From Deltaproteobacteria bacterium (lineage in GTDB: Bacteria > Myxococcota_A > UBA9160 > JAFDDA01), in the NCBI GenBank assembly GCA_019311105.1, contig JAFDDA010000011.1:1-64000 (forward strand): a stretch of DNA of 64,000 bases, written 5' to 3'. Shown here piece by piece: positions 36,506 to 46,994 of the stretch. The notes under the pieces are model-generated. The model was not told the origin of the DNA. It did not search any database and worked only from the letters and a program-made list of their open reading frames with translations. A program made the translations under genes and the position numbers. Every line of letters begins with the position of its first letter. Within the stretch, counting starts at the first letter, position 1.

Positions 36506-37453
36506 ATGGAAGTCGTTCTCGCCAGCCCGCGTGGCTTTTGCGCGGGTGTAGACCGCGCCATCGAAACCGTCGAGCTGGCCCTCGAACGCTACGGCCCGCC
36601 CGTCTACGTGCGCCACGAAATCGTCCACAACCGCCACGTGGTCGAGTCGCTGCGCGCAAAGGGTGCGGTCTTCATCGAAGACCCCTCCGACGCACCCGAG
36701 GGCGCCCACCTCGTCTTCAGCGCCCATGGGGTCTCGCCCGCCGTGCGCAACGCCGCGAGCAAACGCGGGCTGCGCGCCCTCGACGCCACCTGCCCGCTCG
36801 TCACCAAGGTCCACGTGGAGGCACAGCGCTTCGACCGGAAAGGCCACGAGATCGTGCTCGTCGGCCACGCCGGCCACGTCGAGGTCGAGGGCACCATGGG
36901 GCACGCGCCCGAGCGCATGCACCTCGTCGAATCGGTGGCGGACGTGGCGAAGCTCGAAGTCGAAGACCCGACGCGGCTCGCGTGCTTGACCCAGACCACG
37001 CTGTCCGTAGACGACACCGCGGAGATCATGGCCGCGCTTCACGAGCGCTTCCCAGAGATCGCGCTGCCCCGCAAGGACGACATCTGTTATGCGACCCAGA
37101 ATCGCCAGAACGCGGTGAAGGATCTCTCGCGCGGGGCCGAGGTCGTGCTCGTAGTGGGAGCGCCGACCTCGAGCAACAGCAACCGGCTGGTCGAGCTGGC
37201 CGAAAAGTGTGGCGCCCGGGGCTACCTGGTCGAGACGGCCGAGGACATCCAACCCGACTGGATCGAAGGCGTCGCCTGCGTCGGCCTGACGGCCGGAGCG
37301 TCGGCCCCCGAGATCCTGGTCGAACAGGTGATCGAACGGTTGCGCGCCCTCGCTCCGGATGGCTTCGTGCTGGACACCCTGCCCCGGGTCGATGAAGGCG
37401 TGGTCTTCCAACTACCGGCCGAACTGCGACACGCGCGACACGCCGGCGAGTAG
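36506..37453 (+). CDS. ispH: 4-hydroxy-3-methylbut-2-enyl diphosphate reductase (IspH/LytB)
   Basis: [52 protein letters not shown]. Confidence 0.96.
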   Translation: MEVVLASPRGFCAGVDRAIETVELALERYGPPVYVRHEIVHNRHVVESLRAKGAVFIEDPSDAPEGAHLVFSAHGVSPAVRNAASKRGLRALDATCPLVTKVHVEAQRFDRKGHEIVLVGHAGHVEVEGTMGHAPERMHLVESVADVAKLEVEDPTRLACLTQTTLSVDDTAEIMAALHERFPEIALPRKDDICYATQNRQNAVKDLSRGAEVVLVVGAPTSSNSNRLVELAEKCGARGYLVETAEDIQPDWIEGVACVGLTAGASAPEILVEQVIERLRALAPDGFVLDTLPRVDEGVVFQLPAELRHARHAGE

Positions 37454-38992
37454 ATGGACGACGGAAAGCCCGACGAGAGCTACAGCGACGAAGCCGTCGA
37501 AGCCGCGGCCGACGAAGTCCTCGAAGACGTCGCCGAACTCGGCGATCCCGAGGGCGCGCCGGCCCTGCCCTCCGCCGCGCTCGCCGCCGCCGCCGCTGCC
37601 GCCGCCACCGCCACCGGGCCGGACGCCGCGACCGACGAGCCGGCGGTCGTCAGCACGCAACCCGAACGCGAGATCTGGGGCCTGGCCTGGCCCGTGATCC
37701 TCTCGCAGGTCCTGGCAAGCGCCGTCTCGTTGGTGGACATCGCGATGGTCGGCCGCCTCACCCGCGAGGCCGTCGCGGCGGTCGGCTACACGACCCAATA
37801 CGTCTGGCTCACCCAGTCCGTGATCTTCTCGATCGGCATCGCCTGCGTGGCGATGATGTCTCGGGCGGTGGGAGCCGGGGAGCCCGACCGCGCCCGCAGC
37901 GCCTTTGCCGCCACGCTGGTCGTCGCCCTGACGATCGCCCTCGCGATCACGGGCGTAGCCTTTGCGGCGCCGGAATTCCTGCTCGGGCTGCTCGATGCCC
38001 AGCCCGAGATCGTGGAACTGGCCGTGCCCTACCTGCTGCTCGTGGTCGGCACGACGCCGCTGCTGGCCGTCTCCCTCACCATCGAGAGCGCCATGCGGGC
38101 CGTCAAGGACACCCGCACGCCGATGATCATCGCCGCGAGCATCACCGTCGTGAAGACCGTGCTGAACGGCTTGCTGATCTTCGGCCTGTTCGGCTTCCCG
38201 CGGCTCGAGCTCGTCGGCGCCGGCATCGCGACCGTCGTATCTCTCGTCCTGGGCCTCGTTCTGTTCGTGGCCGCCGTGCTGCGGAAAGGAACCGACCCCG
38301 TGCTGCGGCTGCGGCCGCGCCACTTCATCGCCGCGCGCGCCGTGTTGCCCCAGGTCGTGCGCATCTCGCTCCCTGCGGTGGGTGAACGCGTGCTGATGAA
38401 CTCGGCGATGATGACCTACTTCACCTTGCTCGGGACGTACGGCAGCGCGGCGATCGCGGCCTACACCATCGGGATCCGGATCCTCTCCTTCACCTGGATC
38501 CCCGGCGTCGGCTTCTCGGTCGCGTCCTCGACCCTGGTGGGTCAGTCCCTCGGCGCGAGCCGTCCCGAAGACGCCGCACGGGCGGGCTGGCGCGCCGTAC
38601 GCATGGCCGTGCAGGTTTCGATCGTGCTGGGTGTCATCTTCGCCATCGGCCGCGAGCCGCTGGCACGCGCCTTCAGCGTAGACGAAGGCGTCATCACAGA
38701 ACTCATCCCGTTCATGCTGCTGCTCGCCCTGTCGCAGCCGCTGCTCGGCCTGCACTTCACCCTGGCGGGCGCCTTGCGCGGTGCCGGCGACACGATGACG
38801 CCGCTCATCGCCGCCGGCATCGGCAACTGGGTCTTCCGCGTCCCCCTGGCCTATCTCGTGACCCGAGTCTTCGAGCTGCCGGTGATCTGGGTCTGGTGGT
38901 GCCTCGTCTTCGACCACGTAGCCCGCGGCACAATCCTGGCCATCGTCTTCCGCCGCGGCCGCTGGAAAGAACGCCTAGGCGCCGAGGTCTAG
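37454..38992 (+). CDS. MATE family efflux transporter with acidic/Ala-rich N-terminal extension
   Basis: Starts directly after the ispH stop; WGLAWPVILSQVLASAVSLVDIAMVGRL core, 12-TM pattern. Confidence 0.9.
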   Translation: MDDGKPDESYSDEAVEAAADEVLEDVAELGDPEGAPALPSAALAAAAAAAATATGPDAATDEPAVVSTQPEREIWGLAWPVILSQVLASAVSLVDIAMVGRLTREAVAAVGYTTQYVWLTQSVIFSIGIACVAMMSRAVGAGEPDRARSAFAATLVVALTIALAITGVAFAAPEFLLGLLDAQPEIVELAVPYLLLVVGTTPLLAVSLTIESAMRAVKDTRTPMIIAASITVVKTVLNGLLIFGLFGFPRLELVGAGIATVVSLVLGLVLFVAAVLRKGTDPVLRLRPRHFIAARAVLPQVVRISLPAVGERVLMNSAMMTYFTLLGTYGSAAIAAYTIGIRILSFTWIPGVGFSVASSTLVGQSLGASRPEDAARAGWRAVRMAVQVSIVLGVIFAIGREPLARAFSVDEGVITELIPFMLLLALSQPLLGLHFTLAGALRGAGDTMTPLIAAGIGNWVFRVPLAYLVTRVFELPVIWVWWCLVFDHVARGTILAIVFRRGRWKERLGAEV

Positions 38993-41318
38993 CCGCTGAC
39001 GAAGGGGACGGTTCTCTTTGATGACGAAACCACCAAGACGCTGGCGTCCTGACACAGGCCCTGGTTTCGTCATCAAAGCGGAAGAGGAGGCGGTCGCCGT
39101 CGCAGTCGACGGTCACGGAACTGCCCTTGTCGAGGTCTCCGAAGAGGATCTCGTCGGCGAGGCGGTCTTCGAGCTCGGTCTGGATCACGCGATCGAGGGG
39201 ACGGGCGCCGAAGTCGGGGTCATAGCCCTTCTCTACGAGGAAACCGCGCGCCGCGTCGGTGAGCTCGAGCGAGATGCCCTTCTCCGCGAGCCGCCCCTCC
39301 ACCTGCTTCACGAACTTCTCGACCACGTGGCCCATGACCTCGGGCGTGAGCGCCTCGAACTGCACCACGGCGTCGAGGCGGTTGCGGAACTCCGGGCTGA
39401 ACATGCGCTCGAAGGCCGTGCCCTCGCCGCCCTTCCGGCCGCCGGAGAAGCCGATGGCCCGGCGCGAGGCGTCGCGCGCACCGACGTTGCTCGTCATGAT
39501 GAGCGTCACGTGCCGGAAGTCGGCGGCGCGGCCCATGTTGTCGGTCAGGGTCGCGTGATCCATGACCTGGAGCAGCACGTCGAAGACCTCCGAGTGGGCC
39601 TTCTCGATCTCGTCGAGTAGCAACACCGTGTAGGGGTTCTTGCGGATCCCCTCCACGAGTTGGCCGCCCTGGTCGTAGCCGACGTAGCCCGGGGGCGCGC
39701 CGATCAGCCGCGCCACGGAGTGCCGCTCGGTGTACTCGCTCATGTCGAAACGCAGGAACGGCACGCCCATGGTCTTGGCGAGTTGCTTCGAGAGCTCGGT
39801 CTTGCCGACGCCCGTCGGCCCGGTGAACAGGAACGAACCGATCGGATGTTCGGGGTTCCCGAGGCCGGCACGCGCCCGCTTCACTGCACGCGCCACGGTG
39901 TGGATCGCAGCATCCTGACCGAAGACGACCTTCTGCAGATCGGGCTCGAGATTTTCGAGGCGAATCTTGTCCTGGGTCGAAACCTGGGCCACGGGAACGC
40001 CGGCGATGCGCGCGACCGTCTGCTCCATGTCCGGCACGCCGACGCTCTTGCGCTTCTTCGTGCCGAGCCGAATCGCAGCACCCGCCTCGTCCATGACGTC
40101 GATGGCCTTGTCGGGCAGGAAGCGATCCTGGATGTGCTTCACCGAGAGGTTCACCGCCGCCTCGAGCGCCGGCTTGGTGAACTTCACGCCGTGATGTTCT
40201 TCGTACTTCGGGGCGAGGCCCTTCAGGATCTGCACCGTCTCGTCGCTCGAGGGCTCGTGGACGTCGATGCGCTGGAAGCGGCGCGAGAGCGCACGGTCGC
40301 GTTCGAAGTGGCGGAACTCGGCGTAGGTCGTGCTGCCCATGCAGCGCAGCTCGCCCGAGGCCAGCAGCGGCTTCAGCATGCTCGAAGCGTCCACCGCCCC
40401 ACCCTGGGCCGCCCCCGCGCCGAGGATCGAGTGGATCTCGTCGATGAAGACGATCGGGTTGTCGCGCTCGAGCACGGCGGCGATCAGCGCCTTGAAGCGC
40501 GCTTCGAAGTCGCCGCGATAGCGCGTGCCCGCGACGAGCGCGCCCACGTCGAGGCTGAAGATCTCGGCCGTCTGCATGTCCGCGGGGACGCGTCCCTCGA
40601 AAATTCGGAGCGCGAGCCCTTCGGCCAGCGCCGTCTTCCCCACGCCCGTCTCGCCCACGAGGATCGGGTTGTTCTTCCGGCGGCGTGCCAGCACGTGGAC
40701 CATCCGCTCGAGTTCGTTCTCTCGGCCCACGAGAGGGTCGAGCTTTCCCGCCGAGGCGCGCTCGGTCAGGTTGGTCGCGAAGAGTTCGAGCGGGTCGGTG
40801 ATCTCCTCGCCTTCTTCGTCGAAGCCTTCGAGCCCCGGACCGCCGGGGGAGATTTCCTCTTCGTTGCCATCCAGGCCCGGCACCTTCGCAATGCCGTGGG
40901 AAACGAACTTCAACACGTCGAGGCGCGACACGCCCTGCTGACGCAGCAAGGTCACGGCGTGGGAATCGGGCTCCTGGAAGATCGCCGCGAGAAGGTCGTC
41001 CACCTCGACCTCTTCCTTCTCAGCGGACTCGACGTGGGCGATGGCGCTCTGCACGACGCGGTGGAAGGCCAGGGTCTGGCGCGCTTCCCCGGGGACGGCC
41101 TCGGTGTCGACCTCCACGTCTTCGGCGAAGAAACGCTGCAAGGCCGTCTTCAGGGCGGCGACATCGGCACCGCAGGCGGACAGCACCTGGACACCCCGCT
41201 CGTCGTGGAGCAACGCGTAGAGAAGATGCTCGACGGTGACGTAGGCGTGGCGGCGCACCGCCGCTTCTCGCAACGCCACCTGAAGGGTCAGCTGTAGCTC
41301 TCGCCCGAGGCTTGCCAT
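38805..41318 (-). CDS. clpA: ATP-dependent Clp protease ATP-binding subunit ClpA; ORF as given extends past the expected C-terminus into the repeat and antisense to MATE
   Basis: Clp N domain; Walker A GETGVGKTALAEG and GPTGVGKTELSKQ; D2 domain; expected C-terminus near ...VTVDCDGDRLLFRF (~39080). Confidence 0.9.
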   Translation of the reverse strand: MASLGRELQLTLQVALREAAVRRHAYVTVEHLLYALLHDERGVQVLSACGADVAALKTALQRFFAEDVEVDTEAVPGEARQTLAFHRVVQSAIAHVESAEKEEVEVDDLLAAIFQEPDSHAVTLLRQQGVSRLDVLKFVSHGIAKVPGLDGNEEEISPGGPGLEGFDEEGEEITDPLELFATNLTERASAGKLDPLVGRENELERMVHVLARRRKNNPILVGETGVGKTALAEGLALRIFEGRVPADMQTAEIFSLDVGALVAGTRYRGDFEARFKALIAAVLERDNPIVFIDEIHSILGAGAAQGGAVDASSMLKPLLASGELRCMGSTTYAEFRHFERDRALSRRFQRIDVHEPSSDETVQILKGLAPKYEEHHGVKFTKPALEAAVNLSVKHIQDRFLPDKAIDVMDEAGAAIRLGTKKRKSVGVPDMEQTVARIAGVPVAQVSTQDKIRLENLEPDLQKVVFGQDAAIHTVARAVKRARAGLGNPEHPIGSFLFTGPTGVGKTELSKQLAKTMGVPFLRFDMSEYTERHSVARLIGAPPGYVGYDQGGQLVEGIRKNPYTVLLLDEIEKAHSEVFDVLLQVMDHATLTDNMGRAADFRHVTLIMTSNVGARDASRRAIGFSGGRKGGEGTAFERMFSPEFRNRLDAVVQFEALTPEVMGHVVEKFVKQVEGRLAEKGISLELTDAARGFLVEKGYDPDFGARPLDRVIQTELEDRLADEILFGDLDKGSSVTVDCDGDRLLFRFDDETRACVRTPASWWFRHQREPSPSSAARPRRLGVLSSGRGGRRWPGLCRGLRGRRRGTTRPRSPAARRLGSRDRPGGRGRPSCRCRRR
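38997..39078. repeat. REP-like element: TGACGAAGGGGACGGTTCTCTTTGATGACGAAACCA with 17-bp inverted repeat (39016-39032 / 39062-39078)
   Basis: CTTTGATGACGAAACCA ... TGGTTTCGTCATCAAAG perfect IR; 33-nt head repeated in inverse orientation at 47665-47697 with one mismatch. Confidence 0.85.
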
Positions 41319-41669
41319 CTATTCCTGCTCCACGCCCGCCCGCAGCGGGTATCCCATCTTCTCGGCCGCCTGATGCACGGCCACGAGCTTGGTCTCCGCG
41401 ACCTCCAGAACGTACACACCCGCGATCCCGAAGCCGTTCTTATGGATCCCGAGCATCAGCTGGGTCGCCTCCGCAGGCCCCTTCTGGAATATCTGCTCCA
41501 GGATCTGGACGACGAACTCCATGGGGGTGAAATCGTCGTTGTAGAGGATGACCTTGAATTTCGGCGGGCGCCGCACCTTGGGGCGCGTCTGGGTCAGGAC
41601 GCTGCGACCCCGGCCCGGGTCCACGGGGGCCGGCTTCTTGGGAGGGTCTTCAGCGCACCAAGCCAGCAT
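41319..41669 (-). CDS. clpS: ATP-dependent Clp protease adaptor ClpS
   Basis: FKVILYNDDFTPMEFVVQIL...GVYVLEVAETKLVAVHQAAEKMGYPL. Confidence 0.95.
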   Translation of the reverse strand: MLAWCAEDPPKKPAPVDPGRGRSVLTQTRPKVRRPPKFKVILYNDDFTPMEFVVQILEQIFQKGPAEATQLMLGIHKNGFGIAGVYVLEVAETKLVAVHQAAEKMGYPLRAGVEQE

Positions 41670-41713
41670 GGGGACACGATAGCTCAGCGTTCGGCCCCGC
41701 TAGACTGCGGGCC

Positions 41714-42877
41714 ATGGCCGAGGTGCGGGTTGGTGAGGCGGTGGCAGAGCTTCCGCGGGATGCGTGGAACGCCCTCGTCGCAGACGGCTCGCCCTTCCTG
41801 GAATGGGACTTCCTGGCCTCGCTCGAAGAGTCCGGTTGCCTCGGCCGCGAGTCGGGCTGGCTGCCGCGGCCCGTCACACTCCACGACGATGCGGGCCGGA
41901 TGGTCGGCGCCGCGCCGCTCTACCTGAAGGGGCACAGCGAGGGCGAGTTCGTGTTCGACTGGGGTTGGGCGGACGCCGCCGAGCGCGCGGGCATCCGCTA
42001 CTACCCGAAGCTGCTGGTCGGTGTCCCGTTCTCGCCGGTGAGCGGTGCACGCTTCCTGACCGCCCCCGAGTTCAGCCGCAAGGAACGCAAAGAGGCGATC
42101 GCAACGCTCGGCGAGGCCCTGGTGAGCCTCTGCCGCGAGAACGAACTCTCCGGCGTCCACGTCAACTTCTGCCAGCCCGACGAGCTGGGCGTGCTCCAGA
42201 AGTCGGAGTTCGTGGCGCGGGTGGGCATGCAATACCACTGGGTCAACGAGGGCTACGCCGACTTCGACGCCTACCTCGCGCGCTTCCGCAGCAAGCGCCG
42301 CAACCAGATCCGCCGCGAGTTGCGCGGTGTGGCCGAGGCCGGCATCGAGGTGCGGGTCGCCGTGGGCGACGAGATCGACGAGGCCTGGTTCGAGCCCATG
42401 TTCGAGTTCTATCGCGCCAACGTCGACCGCCACCATTGGGGCCGGCGCTACCTGAACCGCGAATTTTTCGAACTCCTGCGGCAGCGCTTCCGGGATCGGC
42501 TCTGCTTCGCCGTAGCACTCGAGAACGGCGAGCCCATCGCCGGCGCCCTCAATGTCCAGAAGGGAGACGCGCTCTACGGACGCTATTGGGGCTGCACGCG
42601 CGAGGTCCGCTACCTGCACTTCGTCGTCTGCTACTACGAGGCGATCCGGCACTGCATCGACCACGGGATCTCGCGCTTCGAGCCAGGCGCCGGTGGCGAC
42701 TACAAGCAACTGCGTGGGTTCGATGCCACGCCGACCCTATCGGCCCACTTCCTTGCCGACGCGCGCCTCGCCGAAGCGGTAGGCCGCTACCTGGACCAGG
42801 AACGTCACGAGTACGCCGATGCCGTGCGTCACCTGCGACGCAACTCGGCGCTGAAGCCGGGAAACCCGGGGCCCTAG
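41714..42877 (+). CDS. FemAB/GNAT-fold N-acyltransferase (COG3146/DUF482-like)
   Basis: SPFLEWDFLASLEESGC...VHVNFCQPDE...FEPGAGGDYKQLRGFDATPT. Confidence 0.87.
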   Translation: MAEVRVGEAVAELPRDAWNALVADGSPFLEWDFLASLEESGCLGRESGWLPRPVTLHDDAGRMVGAAPLYLKGHSEGEFVFDWGWADAAERAGIRYYPKLLVGVPFSPVSGARFLTAPEFSRKERKEAIATLGEALVSLCRENELSGVHVNFCQPDELGVLQKSEFVARVGMQYHWVNEGYADFDAYLARFRSKRRNQIRRELRGVAEAGIEVRVAVGDEIDEAWFEPMFEFYRANVDRHHWGRRYLNREFFELLRQRFRDRLCFAVALENGEPIAGALNVQKGDALYGRYWGCTREVRYLHFVVCYYEAIRHCIDHGISRFEPGAGGDYKQLRGFDATPTLSAHFLADARLAEAVGRYLDQERHEYADAVRHLRRNSALKPGNPGP

Positions 42878-43833
42878 GCGTCGGGGCCCGGGCCCGCGAG
42901 CGCGCGGGCGATCACCTGACGCACGTCCGGGTGGCTCAGCAAGCCGAGCGTGTCGTTGGCGTAGACCATCTCCTGGACTTCCGGGTCCAGGGTGAGGCGC
43001 TCCATGGCCGGGTCCTGCTTCACGGCTTGGATCCGCGGGCCGACCGCGGCCAGGGCCTCGGCCGAGGCGTCGCGGAAGGCGCGCGAGCTGGCGGCGGCCT
43101 CCTCCGAGATCAACCCGAGGTCCGCGAGTTCGCGACGGGTCGTGCCGTCGTAGGCCAGGGCGAGGAAGCTCGAACGCTCCACCGCCGTGCGGTAGCGCCC
43201 GTTCTCCACCTGCTGCCAGAACTGACGGTCGTCCCGGAGCGATTCGAGGTGGGGGTTCCCGAGCAGGCGCTCCAGGCGTTCGAGAGCTTCGGCGGGGTCG
43301 CTGGCAGCGCGCGCCACGGCCGCACCGGTCGGGCCCTGGTCGGCGAGCACCCACTCTCCGAGGTTCCGGATCGTCGAACGCGCGATCGGTGCGAAACGCG
43401 AGCCCTCGGTGGAGGGCAACGCTTCGTTCCCGGTCTGGGTGCGCAGCACATCCAACGTGATTCCGAACCACCCGATGAGCACCGCGAAGGCCGCGCCGGC
43501 GACGGCGCCGACCAAGGCACCGCCGAGGCGGTCGGGTGCGGTTCGCGGCTGCCCGCCACGGCGCTTCCGATCAAAGGCTTTGACCACCGCGGCAAGAATC
43601 TCGACGGAGAGGAGCAACACGAAGAAGGCCGCGAGCCCCCCGGCGGCCACGGCCAACATGCCGGACAGACCTCGCGCTTCGAACAGGGGAGCCACCTGAG
43701 GCGCGAGCCACCATGCACCGACGTAGGCGCCGACCGCGCCGCCGAGCCGGACCGACGAGACGAGCAGGCCCCGCACCAGGCCGATGGCCGCGGCGGAAAC
43801 GAGAATTGCGAGAGCTGCAAGGTCGAGCCACAT
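42874..43833 (-). CDS. CvpA family protein
   Basis: WLDLAALAILVSAAAIGLVRGLLVSSVRLGGAVGAYVGAWW, RLGGALVGAVAGAAFAVLIGW. Confidence 0.82.
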   Translation of the reverse strand: MWLDLAALAILVSAAAIGLVRGLLVSSVRLGGAVGAYVGAWWLAPQVAPLFEARGLSGMLAVAAGGLAAFFVLLLSVEILAAVVKAFDRKRRGGQPRTAPDRLGGALVGAVAGAAFAVLIGWFGITLDVLRTQTGNEALPSTEGSRFAPIARSTIRNLGEWVLADQGPTGAAVARAASDPAEALERLERLLGNPHLESLRDDRQFWQQVENGRYRTAVERSSFLALAYDGTTRRELADLGLISEEAAASSRAFRDASAEALAAVGPRIQAVKQDPAMERLTLDPEVQEMVYANDTLGLLSHPDVRQVIARALAGPGPDA

Positions 43834-43897
43834 GAGCCACGAATCGGCGCCCCGGCCTCCACCCTGTAGAGGGCTCCGGCTATGCTGGCCGGACGGC

Positions 43898-44374
43898 ATG
43901 CCGATGTCCCGAACCCTCGTCTTCGCTTACGGCTCGAACATGCACCCCGAGCGCATGCTCGCGCGGGTGCCTGCCGCGCTGCCCCGAGGCCGGGCCCGGC
44001 TGGCGGGACACCGCCTGGTGTTCAACAAGCGCGGTCGGGATGGCTCCGCGAAGGCCAACCTCGCGGCCGACCCCGACCCCGAGGCCGGGGTCTGGGGCGT
44101 GGTCTGGGAACTCGCCGCTGAGGCGCTCGCGCAGCTCGATCCCTACGAAGGCGGCTACGCGCGGGTCGGCGTCTCGGTTGTGGCCGAAGACGGTGCGCGG
44201 TTCGAGGCCGAGGCCTACGTCTCGGAGCGTCTCACCGACGACCCCGTGCCCTACGACTGGTATCTCAACCACGTCCTGCGCGGCGCGCGCGCTCACGAAT
44301 TGCCCGCAGAGTACGTGGCCTGGCTCGAGGGGGTCATCAGCCGGCCGGACGAAACCGGCGGAGAGTCATCTTGA
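43898..44374 (+). CDS. Gamma-glutamylcyclotransferase family protein
   Basis: FAYGSNMHPERM...LAGHRLVFNKRGRDGSAKANL...DPYEGGYARVGV...PYDWYLNHVLRGA. Confidence 0.9.
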   Translation: MPMSRTLVFAYGSNMHPERMLARVPAALPRGRARLAGHRLVFNKRGRDGSAKANLAADPDPEAGVWGVVWELAAEALAQLDPYEGGYARVGVSVVAEDGARFEAEAYVSERLTDDPVPYDWYLNHVLRGARAHELPAEYVAWLEGVISRPDETGGESS

Positions 44375-44811
44375 AGGTTCGCGCTGAACTCGCTGCCATC
44401 GCTCTGTTTGTAGCCTTCGGGCTGTGCGTCGAGATCGTCTTCACCGGTCTGTCCGAGGGCGCCGGCGGGAGTTTTTGCGGCCAGGTCTCGCTGTTGATGG
44501 TGCCCGTCTACACCGTGGCATGGTTGCTGCTCGGGCCCGGGCTCGCTCTGCTGCGAACGCTGAGCCTCGACGGGTTTCTCGTTCGCCTCCCGCTCACGGT
44601 CCTCGTGGTCTACGGCATCGAGTGGGCGTTCGGAGCGTTCTACTGGGAGATGGGGCTGCGTCCTTGGCACTACCAGCACGGCTGGGCGAGCGACCTCAGC
44701 GGAGGCCACATCACGCTGCTCTACGCGCCGTTCTGGTTCGTGTTCGCCGCGCTGCTGCCGCCGGTCCACCGGGCGATCCGCGCGGCAGCGCCGCGGTTGG
44801 TGAGCGCCTAG
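44371..44811 (+). CDS. Hypothetical integral membrane protein (146 aa)
   Basis: TTG start overlapping the previous stop region; 4-5 hydrophobic segments. Confidence 0.65.
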   Translation: MKVRAELAAIALFVAFGLCVEIVFTGLSEGAGGSFCGQVSLLMVPVYTVAWLLLGPGLALLRTLSLDGFLVRLPLTVLVVYGIEWAFGAFYWEMGLRPWHYQHGWASDLSGGHITLLYAPFWFVFAALLPPVHRAIRAAAPRLVSA

Positions 44812-45728
44812 GCCGTCGCCGCCTGCAGCTCACGCGCGGCGCGCAGGCGCCGGAAGTCGTCGCCCGCATGGTACGACGAACGTGTCAGGGGCGACGACGC
44901 CACGAGCAGAAAACCCCGGGCATCCCCCGCGCGCTTGAACGCTGCGAAGTCCTCTGGGGTCACGTAGCGATCGACGCCGATGTGCCCCAGGGTCGGCTGG
45001 AGATATTGGCCGACCGTCAGGAAGTCGACGTCCGAGGCGCGCAGGTCCTCCATCACGCCGAGCACTTCGTCTTCGCTCTCGCCGAGGCCGACCATGATCC
45101 CCGACTTGGTGAAGATGCTCGGGTCGAGGCGGCGCACGCGAGCGAGCAGCGCCATCGAGTGGCGGTAGTCGGCAGCGGGTCGCACCTCGTGATAGAGGCG
45201 CGGGACGGTTTCGACGTTGTGGTTGTAGACGTCGGGCCGTGCGGCGACGACGGTCTCGAGGGCGCCGTCCTTGCGCAGGAAGTCGGGCGTGAGCACTTCG
45301 ACGGTGGTCTTCGGCGTCGCAGCACGCAGGGCTTCGATGCAGCGCGCGAACTGGCCTGCGCCCCCGTCGGGCAGATCGTCGCGATCGACGGACGTAATCA
45401 CCACGTGTTCGAGGCCGAGCTCTGCCACCGCTTCAGCCAGACGTTCCGGCTCCCCGGCGTCGACGGAACGAGGCTTCCCCGTGGCAATGTTGCAGAACGA
45501 GCAGGTCCGGGTGCACACGTCGCCCAGGATCATCACCGTGGCGTGACGCTTGGCCCAGCACTCCCGGACGTTCGGGCAGTTCGCCTCTTCGCAGACGGTG
45601 TTTAGCTTGTGGCGGCGCACGATGGCGCGCGTCTCGTCGTAGATGGGGGAAGGCGAAACGCGCACGCGCAGCCAGGGCGGCTTGCGTTCGCGCGGGCGCT
45701 CGACCTGCGGATAGCGGGCACGGCCCAT
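44808..45728 (-). CDS. lipA: Lipoyl synthase
   Basis: [13 protein letters not shown] and radical [20 protein letters not shown]. Confidence 0.96.
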   Translation of the reverse strand: MGRARYPQVERPRERKPPWLRVRVSPSPIYDETRAIVRRHKLNTVCEEANCPNVRECWAKRHATVMILGDVCTRTCSFCNIATGKPRSVDAGEPERLAEAVAELGLEHVVITSVDRDDLPDGGAGQFARCIEALRAATPKTTVEVLTPDFLRKDGALETVVAARPDVYNHNVETVPRLYHEVRPAADYRHSMALLARVRRLDPSIFTKSGIMVGLGESEDEVLGVMEDLRASDVDFLTVGQYLQPTLGHIGVDRYVTPEDFAAFKRAGDARGFLLVASSPLTRSSYHAGDDFRRLRAARELQAATA

Positions 45729-45860
45729 TTCGGATCCCCCTGGGTCCCGGATCGGACTTTCGGGCATCCGACCGGGGTCGGCAATCCGAAGCGGGCCTGC
45801 CCTCGCGGTAGATGAGGTGCCCTGCTCGCCCTACTCTGCGGGCTCACCGGAGGGATCGCC

Positions 45861-46970
45861 TTGGACGTTCGCGCCGCCGTCGCCTGGGAGGCCGGCAAGC
45901 CTCTCGCCATCGAGACCGTGCAGCTGGAGGGCCCGAAGGCGGGCGAGGTCTTGGTGGAGGTGAAGGCCACGGGCCTCTGCCACACCGACGCCTACACCCT
46001 GTCGGGCAGGGACCCCGAAGGCTTGTTCCCCTCGATCATGGGCCACGAAGGTGCCGGGGTCGTCCTGGAGGTCGGCGCGGGCGTCAGCTCCGTCGCGCCT
46101 GGGGACCACGTGATCCCGCTCTACATCCCGGAGTGTCGGCAGTGCAAGGCGTGCCTGTCAGGCAAGACGAACCTCTGCATCGCCATCCGCGCGACCCAGG
46201 GCCAGGGCCTGATGCCGGACGGAACGAGCCGCTTCTCGCTCGGCGGCGACGTGCTGCACCACTACATGGGGACCTCGACCTTCGCGAGCCACACGGTGCT
46301 GCCGGAGATCTCCGTGGCAAAGGTTCGCCCGGACGCCCCCTTCGACAAGATTTGTTACATCGGCTGCGGCGTGACCACCGGCATCGGCGCAGTGATCAAC
46401 ACCGCGAAGGTAGAGCCCGGCGCGAACGTGGTGGTCTTCGGGCTCGGCGGGATCGGCCTGAACGTCCTGCAGGGCGCGCGCATGGCGGGCGCCGACAAGA
46501 TCGTGGGCGTCGACACGAACCCGGCCAAGCGCGAGCTCGCCGAGCAGTTCGGGATGACCCACTTCGTCAATCCGAAAGAGGTCGAGGGAGACCTCGTCGC
46601 CTACCTCATCGACCTCACGGATGGCGGTGCCGACTACAGCTTCGAGTGCATCGGGCGCACGGACACCATGCGCCAGGCTCTCGAGTGCTGTCACCGGGGT
46701 TGGGGCGAGAGCGTCATCGTTGGCGTGGCCGGCGCCGGAGAAGAAATCTCCACGAGGCCGTTCCAGCTCGTGACGGGCCGCGTCTGGAAGGGCACGGCCT
46801 TCGGCGGCGCGCGTAGCCGCACGCAGGTGCCGAAGATCGTCGACTGGTACATGGAGGGGAAGATCGAGATCGACTCCCTCATCACGCACAAGTTGCCGCT
46901 CGAACGCATCAACCACGGCTTCGACCTGATGCACGAGGGCAAGTCGATCCGCACGGTGGTGGAGTTCTAG
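45861..46970 (+). CDS. adhC: S-(hydroxymethyl)glutathione dehydrogenase / class III alcohol dehydrogenase
   Basis: [61 protein letters not shown]. Confidence 0.95.
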   Translation: MDVRAAVAWEAGKPLAIETVQLEGPKAGEVLVEVKATGLCHTDAYTLSGRDPEGLFPSIMGHEGAGVVLEVGAGVSSVAPGDHVIPLYIPECRQCKACLSGKTNLCIAIRATQGQGLMPDGTSRFSLGGDVLHHYMGTSTFASHTVLPEISVAKVRPDAPFDKICYIGCGVTTGIGAVINTAKVEPGANVVVFGLGGIGLNVLQGARMAGADKIVGVDTNPAKRELAEQFGMTHFVNPKEVEGDLVAYLIDLTDGGADYSFECIGRTDTMRQALECCHRGWGESVIVGVAGAGEEISTRPFQLVTGRVWKGTAFGGARSRTQVPKIVDWYMEGKIEIDSLITHKLPLERINHGFDLMHEGKSIRTVVEF

Positions 46971-46994
46971 CGGCCGACGGCCGATACGGGCCCC

